In this document: positions 35,516-44,500 of the stretch, piece by piece
Layout of the letters: each line of letters begins with the position of its first letter
How positions within the stretch are numbered: position 1 is the stretch's first letter
NCBI RefSeq assembly: GCF_000003815.2
Contig: NC_049979.1
Location: 4,421,293-4,485,292 of the forward strand
Reading direction: 5' to 3'
DNA: 64,000 bases
Source of the DNA: Branchiostoma floridae
Lineage: Eukaryota > Chordata > Leptocardii > Amphioxiformes > Branchiostomatidae
Translations under genes and position numbers: made by a program
Notes under the pieces: generated by a model
The model's database searches: none
What the model was told of the DNA's origin: nothing
The model's input: the letters and a program-made list of their open reading frames with translations, nothing else

Positions 35516-38500
35516 CTAACTAAAAAGTGCCAGCTGTAAGAGAGGCACCAACTTCAGCGTAGTCAAGTCCGACAGCACGGCCTCTGCAGCCGCGTACGAC
35601 GACACTTCCAACAGGTTTGTCCGACGAAAAGAGAAGATTGCAAATGCCAGAACGGATAAGATCTCCAGCGAATTGAAGCCCAACACTCGATCCCACAGCA
35701 GTAGCAGCTGATCGCTGCCCAGAAAGCCAGCAAACGCACGCATCAACCACTTGAAGGCGATCTTCAGCGGCTGGGCCCCGACTCCCTTAAGGTGGTAGAA
35801 GAGTTCTGGCTCGTGCGTCTGCAGCAGCGACTCAAACAGGGCGCAGAGAGACACGATGCCCTGGGGGTGGGAGGACATGTGGTGCAGGTGGAAGAAGTAG
35901 CGCGTGTACATCTCTCGGAAGACGAAGTACAGTCTGGCGGGTTCGTCGTAAACGAAGCAGAGAGAAGCAGCGTACATGGTGAAGCCGTGGAAGGGAATGA
36001 CCCCGCTGGGTGGGTAGGTGACCTGGAACTCCTCCATGCCCAGTTTGCCCCGGATGTACGACTTGGCAGGCGTAGCGCTGGTGTGGGCAAAACACTTCAG
36101 CACTGACGTGTCTCGGGAGAAGATGAGGAGGATCTAGAATATTAAATAATCACTCATTATGGACATGTAGAAAGATCTAGTGACTGCATCAATACCATCA
36201 CCAAACTGAAATTGTCAGGCAACAGGGGTTGTGGTAGACCTAGAAAAACCTGGATGGTGTGACATCAAGGTGTGCGGTCTAACGGGTGGACCCACTGGAC
36301 AGCCGCATGGAAGTGCGGTGTGAAGACTAGCTGACTGCTTCCCCTGTGTCAGGGATCCCAGCAGCAGTATAATCAAATAATGGATACTACACATTGTGAC
36401 GGTCATATAATGGTAGCAAATCAGGCTAAATATGGCAAGATTCAAACGGCTGCAAGAGTTCTCAACATTGTAATCAAGGATGTCAACATTACTAAATACA
36501 AAACATAATACCTGGTGCAGCAGATCCTCAAACACAAAGTAGTAGTCATCGTTAGCTGCTGTGAGTTTGACATCCTTGTAGATCAGACTGTCAATGAGAA
36601 GGTCATGGTGGATGACATAGGACTTCAGCTGCTGGTAGTACAGCTGGTCTACACTGTCAACCTGAGGGAAGGTAGGCCAACCGTGTAGATGTATGTAGAT
36701 GATAACAGCTGTTCGGGGAAAACTGTCTAGATTGCGCCTTACTGAAATCAGGCAAATAGAAAAAATAGGTTGTCATGTCTGACCTTGACTCCTAGGATCT
36801 GTGCCCAAATGGCCCCCCGTAGTCCCGTGGGACAGCCCTTCTTGGCGTACTGCTGCGCCAGCGGGCTGTGCTCGGCCTCCAACACGCGGCGACCCAGCTT
36901 GGTACGTTCGGATGCGAAAACGTCGACGGGGATCTCGGGGGAGTCGTCCACCCCAGCCTGGGGCTCGCTGATGGACAGCTCACTGAAGTCGGTTTGCTTC
37001 ACCGTAAACAGGAGAGAGTGTCATGTCACAAGTCAAACTTATGGATAAACCAAATTTTAACTAACCAACTGAACACTAAGATTGATTGGGAGTTGCGCCA
37101 AATTTTCAGCCAACTCTGTCGACCTTGTTCACGGAATGGACCCGTCTACTGCAGCTTACAGAATGTGATGTCAGAGACATGTGACTGCAGCAGAGGGTCG
37201 CAGATAGGTCCATTCCATGAACAAGGCTGACGGAGTCGGCTGAAAATTTGGGGTAAGTCCCAATCAATTTTAGTGTTGGTTAGTTAAGGTTTATTTTATC
37301 CACACATTCAAGTCAAAATGTTGTCGCTACAGACTTTATTTATTCATGAGAAGCTCAAATCGGACCAGCAGGCTGCTTTTCATTGAGGTCATAGCAATGT
37401 CAGGTAAAAGAAAGATTATACAGAGTAGTGATGGATATTTGTCAGCTCACCAGTTGTTTTCTGGTCTTGGTCCTGAGCGGCAGCTGCACCAGCCCCCAAA
37501 GGTTAAAGTGGCTAGCCTGCTCTGTCCAGTTAGAGTTTGGATTCCTGAGGTTCACCAGCACCTAACATACATGTAGGTCAACAAGAACAACAGTTAACCT
37601 CTCATGCGTTATCTAAACTGAAGAATTACATCATGGATGTCAGTGTAATACATGCAAACTGGTGCTAGGCAGGCAACATTGCTGCAGTAAGGCCACACCA
37701 ATTTAATTTCTTGGTTCACGGATTTTTTCATAAAAAATATGGAGCGAGAGGGCAAAATAAAAATAAAAATAAAAATTGTAAAATGGTTGGGGTAAAAGTA
37801 ACGGCTAATCCAAAACATAAAGTAAAAAAGTTTTCAGCTTGAAAAAAGTACAAAAACACTATTTTTATACAGTAACAGCACCTGTACCCACACTTTATGG
37901 AGCTTATAATGTAAAGGCCAATTTGCTACACCAGAAAGTTGGTGAATGGTTTCATTAATGGTGAAAATTTGCTGAGTAGTAATTTTTATTTTTATTTTTT
38001 TCCCCCAAAAATAGGAGCGAGCGAATCCGTGAACCAAGAAATTAAATCGGTGTGGCCTAAGTGTAAATAAATGCTTTCAGCTAGTGTGTCAAGGGTATGT
38101 ACAATGCAATAAGAAATCTATAGTATGAGAGGTGTAACCTGGGTACCATCTGGATAGTATAGCGGTTCGCTCCTATGTTTGCTTCTGCTACCCGTCTGGA
38201 GACCTACACATTCAAACCTTTTGGTGGTGATGTCATTTAAAGAGCGAATCAAGGAATGGGTTCTAGAGCACTCGTTCGAAGATAACAGGCCATTCCTCAG
38301 GCTATTTGCTAATGAGTAGGGACTAATCAGCGCCCTTGTCCAAAATCTGGATGATTCCAGACGTTAGAGATGTCAAGGTTCCCAGACAGAATTGCAGAGA
38401 AGCGACTGTATATAATGTATGATAAATGTCGGAGCAAACTACTATCCGAATGATACCCAGGCTACAAGAGGCGTGATTCACCTCTAGAAAGTCCTTGGGT

Positions 38501-41500
38501 GCGTAGACAGGTCTGAAGTGTGACAGGTCGGGTTCTTCTGTCCCCAGCTCCGTCCAGCGCGAGAGCAGCTCCTTCTGCTCCTGCGGCGGACGTTTCCGTG
38601 CCAACGGGACGCTCAGCTCCGTGCACATGGAGTTCAGGCTCTTCAGGATACGCTTCTCCCAGGCTCCCTGGGCCTGAAGAGCAAGATCAGTCCTATTAGT
38701 CTGTCAAAGGCCATCATTTGTCTTCACACCTGTAACCATTATAATGTTATACACTCATTCCAGAAGGGAAACAGGCAAGATAAACCTAAATACTTTTTTC
38801 AGCTAGGTTGTCCAAGTGGTAACCTGAGTCAAAAGCCAGGTTGCGCCATCAACATTTCAGGTTGCCCTACTTTCAAATTGTTACTTTCTTCAAATAAACT
38901 ACTTATCCATTATCTTTTCTTCCGGTTATATGTAACTATGTAATATGTTTTATGTTATCAAAAAATAAATACAAAAGCTTATGCATGTAGGTGGGTAAAA
39001 AGCAGTGTTCCAACAGCAAAATTTCAGGTTGCTCAGTGTGCAACCTGGGTTTAAGATTAGGTTGCGCAAAGCAAAATGTGGTTGCATTTTCAAGTGGGCA
39101 AGTGGGTACTTTGAGCCCTGCATGTATATGTAGTGATATATGTTGATAGATTTATTAATCAGGACTCGATGTAATCTGTATCTCTGTATATTCTATCTGA
39201 CTCTTCCAGTGCAGTGTCTTATGGTGAGACCCACAGCAAACTTAGTCTTCAGTTATCACAAGACAGATCTGAACAAATGAATAGGAAAGGACCATGGGGA
39301 GTTTCTGTAGTAAACATTGTGACTTATTGTTTCCCTCTGGTGCAGATTTCTTTTCCCTCTTGTCCCCATGCATGATCCTAAGGCCACACCAATTTAATTT
39401 CTTGGTTCACGGATTTTTTCATAAAAAATATGGAGCGAAAGGGCGAAATAAAAATAAAAATAAAAATTGTAAAATGGTTGGGGTAAAGGTAACGGCTAAT
39501 GCAAAACATTAAGAAAAAAAGTTTTCAGCTTGAAAAAAGTACAAAAACACTATTATTGTACAGTAACAGCACCTGTACCCACACTTTAAGGAGCTTATGA
39601 TATAAAGGCCAATTTGCTACACCAGAAAGTTGGTGAATGGTTTCAAAACTTTCATTAATGGTGAAAATTTGCTGAGTAGTAATTTTTATTTTTATTTTTT
39701 TTCCCAAAAAATAGGAGCGAGCAAATCCGTGAACCAAGAAATTAAATCGGTGTGGCCTAATCCTGCTCCTTCCCTGACTCACCTTCCTCATGTATGTGAG
39801 CGGTTCCTTCTGATCCTCAGGGGGAGCGATACTGAGCTCTCGCTGCGCACAGATCAGCATCTCCCGGTAGACTGCATTGCGAAGTTTCCTCTCCCATCCC
39901 GACTCCTCCAAGGCAGACAGGAGGGACTGCTTTAGGTCACCTGGAACAGGTTTGCAGCAGGCATGAGTCAATGAAGGCATGCTTCTTGCTGATAAACAGT
40001 CCAGATTTGTCTATCATATCGTATAGTTTAGTTATCAAAAAGATATACATTGAACGGGTTCGATGAAAGAGCTGGGCTGTCTACCTGGGCTGTCTACCTG
40101 GGCTGTCTACCTGGCCTGGCTATCACGTCAGGCTACTCAGATCCCCCCATTTATAGCCCCATCATATGGGACTCAGCTGATTGACAGGCATAGTAATTGC
40201 TAATCTCCATCCTGCCAGTGACCTGAGGCTGGCCTGTCCATCTGCCACGACCACTGGCTGGGCCCTTCGGGAATGTGTCTTGTAGGACAGAAAATATCAG
40301 CTCGCACAACAAGAAAGACGAGCATAAATCACTGTAAAGCTAAAGTTGTACTGACCAAGGGGGGTATAATTACATGTACCTCCTTGATCTCTATACTAGT
40401 ATGCCATATTGACATATACACTCTCGGTCAGGTTTCTCCCCATAATTTTTAACGGGGGCCGCCCTAAGACGGTCCCCGTCGTAAGACGGAACGGATTTTT
40501 TGCTGATCTTATTATCCATAAGTATACCGTGTTTGTTACCACTGACTATGCTGATTACAAAGGTAAATAAACCAAGTCCATGCACACAGCTTTAATTTGC
40601 ATTCCAAGTATACTTTAACATATTTACTTCATGTTTAAAAAAAAACAGAATTCTTACGAAGGACCTTTGGGACAAAACCTGTTTTAGCAAAGGAGCTGTG
40701 TGCTCACAGCGAATGAGCTGTGTGCTCGGCGAAGGAGCTGTGTGCTCACAGCAAAGGGGCTGCGTGCTCGGCGAACGAGCTGTGTGCTCACGGCGAAGGG
40801 CTGTGTGCACCAGGCTGAAGTTGGTCGCCGATTGGTAGCCGCCGATCCAGCCGCCGATTCGTCATAACATAGCATCCCAGTCAGACGTAAATTCGAAGAA
40901 ACTAAAAATTCCTAATTTCCTTTAAAAGCTAAAATAGATGTACAAGATGTACAAAATAGATAAACATAAATAGTAACAGAAAGTGTTATATCGACGATTA
41001 AGCACAAATAATAGGCCAAATCGGCGGCAAACTTCACTGGTCTAAAATCGGCTGCCATACGGCTTGTAGAGCCATTTGCTACTTATCTAAACGTGACCTG
41101 TGAATTTCTAAGACGACTTTTGATAGTGCATATCCTAACGTGTTCAAAACAAGTGTCAAATCTTACGGGCCGGATTTATGAACTTGAGGGAATTACTAGT
41201 AACTAATAGGAAATACCCAAGCAAAGGGGGTACTGAAATCGGCTGACATACGGCTTGTAGAGCAATCTGACCCTTATCTAAACGTTGCCCGTGAACGTGC
41301 AATTTAGATAGCTTATACTTGTTTTATTTGATACACATATCTAATCTTACGGGCCGGATTTAATTAATGAACTAGAGCTCAGTGCCGATTTCTTATAGAC
41401 CAAACTGCTTCAATATTCTAGTTCATCAATTAATCCGGTCCGTAAGATTTGATACTTGTATTGAATACGTTAGGGTATGCGCTATCTAAAAGTTCACGGG

Positions 41501-44500
41501 CCTCGTTTAGATAAGTAGCAGTTTGCTTGGCTCTACAAGCCGTACGGCAGCCGATTTTAGTACCCCTTTGCATCGGTATTTCCTATTTCCTATAGCTATT
41601 AGTAAATTAGTTAATTCCCCTCTAGTTCATTAATTAGATCTGGTCCGTAAGATTTGATACGTTTTGAAAACGTTAACAGGGTTCTCCTCAGAATTTTTTA
41701 GTATAGTGGAGGGGCTGGCCAAAATAACCCAAACCAACACGCTGCACTTTCATGCAAATAGGTTCATTTTACAACGACGGAAGGTGCCAAATACTATAAG
41801 TATACTATATCATAGTGATTCGTTTGTTGTGAAGTGGCAAAACGACTATTGTTTTGATCATCGCCCATTCACAAGTTTTGCAGACAGTGCCAACTGCAAA
41901 AGCGATGCCACTTGGCACAAAAATCTGTGAATTTTCATTAATTTTAGCAAAACTAACCAAGGAAATAGGGAAGAAACACAATAAATTTCAAAAGTAGTAT
42001 AGTGGAGCTGGGCTAGAAGAATAGTGGAGGGCCTCCGTTATTCCATCTTTTGGGGAGGACTCTGGTTTTAATAGGATATGCGCTATCTAAATTCGCTTTT
42101 AGATATATCTAAAAACCAGGCTGAAGTTGGCCGCCGATTGGGCCCTTTATTTGTGCTTAATCGTTGATAAAATACTTTCTGTTATTATCTATGTTTATAT
42201 ATATACATACGAGGGCGGTTCAAAAAGTAATGCCACTGGTTTTATAACAGGCTGATGTTTTCATCGAATGAGTTGAAATTTGGCACAAAGGTACAAGACT
42301 ATATCCTCTTGAGATTGAGATATCTCAATTTGTTGTTCAGGTTTTTATGAGTGACTGAGTTGAGTTCAAGATGACCACACCCTTGTTATCCCGTCGGAAG
42401 AAATTAGAGGGTCCATTAACGTGCGATTTGTAATGTCCCTAAATCACTTGTAGTTATTGCAAGGAACTAAAATTGCACATGTATCAAGTTGAATTTCTCT
42501 ATAAGCCACATGCCTATTTCCATCTTTGAAATACAATCACTTATTATTTTTTCGTTCCTGGTATGAAGTAAAGTCGTGAGGGTCGTAATTAGCAGTGGTT
42601 AGGGGTGGCTGCTTAAGTTTCCNNNNNNNNNNNNNNNNNNNNNNNNNNNNNNNNNNNNNNNNNNNNNNNNNNNNNNNNNNNNNNNNNNNNNNNNNNNNNN
42701 NNNNNNNNNNNNNNNNNNNNNNTTAAAGTTTCCATAACCGAATTTTTTTTTTTAACTGAGAAAATCAAACTTAACCCAATTTTGATCGTGAACAGTTAAT
42801 AAATGTGCCAGTTTTGCATCTTTTGGGTAAGGAAAAGCAGTCTACAAAAACCTTTATTCAACAAATCACGTATTTGCTTTTTAATCAAACTGTAATATAG
42901 CAACTCCCTCCATTCTAGTGGCTGTAAAAGATGAACCATTGAGAGTTCAAACATGAAATTTGGCATGTAATCTAAAGAGACATTTGTTATTATGCAGGTG
43001 AAATTTCAGCTTCCTACAAAAGTTTAAAATGGTAAGATCTAGAGGAACTGATCTCCTGAGGATATAGTCTTGTACATTTGTGCCAAATTTCAACTCATTC
43101 GATGAAAACATGAGCCTGCTATAAAACCAGTGGTATTACTTTTTGAACCGCCCTCGTATAGTGGGTGGTAATAGACAATATCCAGAAGTTTTAGTTTCTT
43201 CGAATATGAATGGGATGCTGTGTTTTGTCTAATGACGAATCGGCGGCTGAATCGGTGGCTAACAATCGGCGACCAACTTCAGCCTGGTGCACGGTCCATT
43301 CGCTGTGAGCACACAGCCTTCGCCGAGCACGCAGCTCTTTCGCTGTGAGCACACAAGTTGTTCGCCGAGCACACAGCCCATTCGCTGTGAGCACACAGGT
43401 CTTTCGCTGTGAGCACACAGTTACTTCGCCGAGCAGACAGCCCATTCGTTGTGAGCACACAGCTCGTTCGCCGAACACGCAGCCCCTTTGCTGTGTGCAC
43501 ACAGCCCTTTCGTTGTGAGCGCAAAGCTCCTTTGCCGAGCCTGCAGCCCATTCGCTGTGAGCACACATCTTCTTCGCTAAAACAGGTTTTGTCCAAATGG
43601 TCCTTCGTAAATTCTAACAGTAATGTTGACAGTGCTGAATCACTGCGGTCACCTGCCTCTGCGTATTGGCGACTCGTGTCGCTAACTATACAAACTCTTT
43701 CAAGCGGTCACACAACTGCTATGATACACGTAAATAAAGCTCCATAAAACACTATGAATATGGGTCTTCAAATGTCTGTTGAGTAGAAAAGCAACCAAAA
43801 GGAAGCGACATAAACATTGCCACCATTGTACTCCCAAGGGAGTGTGGCCGTGAAGGTGGCAGACTAGAGAACGCTCCAAAGATTTAGTTGACTGTAACAA
43901 ATGATTCGTGCTGTCTATGAAAATAAGACTTGATAGAGAGATGTAGATTATATTTTCATATAATCAGACAGAGTTTTGTTGATGTTAGCGATGTCTTTTT
44001 TTCGTAATGGATTTTTAGTCGGGCATTCACAATCAGTGCATTCAGCCCATTGCCCGTAAAAACATCAGCTGGATTGTTCTAGGTACAGCCTTCCTCATGT
44101 GAGACAAGAAGTACATACAGTCACGATTTTACTGTCAAAAGAAAGCTAAAATATCATATTATTAATTTTTTTCTGTGTACTTAAATTTACCACTTACTTC
44201 TGAAGAGAGCAAAATGTAAATAAAAGCGTACCGAGTTAGGCACACTGTCCAGCGTAGCACAAAATTGGAAGGTTACATACACGAAATTGTCTCACAGTGT
44301 TTGCCGCCTGTAACATGCAGCGCGAAAGGTCCATGAACCACATGAATGCATTTCTTATTCAAGTATGTTGTTCAAATCTATGTGTAAAAAATTCAGTCAT
44401 CAAAATTTGACCACTCTCAGGCAACTAGCGATGGAGCGCCATGAGTTTGAGCGCAAGAAAAAGCGTACCGTGTTGGGGCACCTCCCGTTAGTATATAAGT

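Larger units (their letters stand above)
40647..43616. mobile_element. Foldback-type transposon with subterminal satellite arrays
   Basis: The left end AGAATTCTTACGAAGGACC and the right end GGTCCTTCGTAAATTCT are inverted. Both arms run through AAAACCTGTTTTAGC, then arrays of a GAGCTGTGTGCTC unit, then a stretch with AGTTGGTCGCCGATTG and GAAGAAACTAAAA. The left arm is about 380 bases; the right arm is split by the mariner-like insertion at 42208-43158. The core (41025-42120) has direct and inverted copies of AAATCGGCTGCCATACGGCT (41045, 41236, inverted near 41529) and CTTACGGGCCGGATTTA. No transposase ORF is visible. It sits in TBC1D19 intron 1. Confidence 0.75.

Noticed and set aside
35792-36106. 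104-codon plus-strand ORF over the last TBC1D19 exon
   Set aside because: Complementary to a highly conserved coding exon; no independent evidence.
38800-39125. Possible third CAGGGCT-ended hAT MITE (repeated AGGTTGC segments, TTTGAGCCCTG end)
   Set aside because: Only the right terminus resembles the family; I could not find a matching left end, so its boundaries cannot be supported.
40687-40805. CRISPR-like direct repeats
   Set aside because: The units are contiguous with no unique spacers, are mirrored in the other arm, and the genome is that of an animal.
40592-40875. Repetitive minus-strand ORFs rich in HTAPSPSTQ-type units
   Set aside because: Again translations of the satellite array in the left foldback arm, with no support for a gene.
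43191-43596. Cys-rich minus-strand ORFs of 105-125 codons, and a 112-codon plus-strand ORF
   Set aside because: They run through the 20/22-bp satellite array of the foldback arm. The repeating CVLTA / CSQR-type peptide simply mirrors the DNA repeat and all frames stay open for the same reason.
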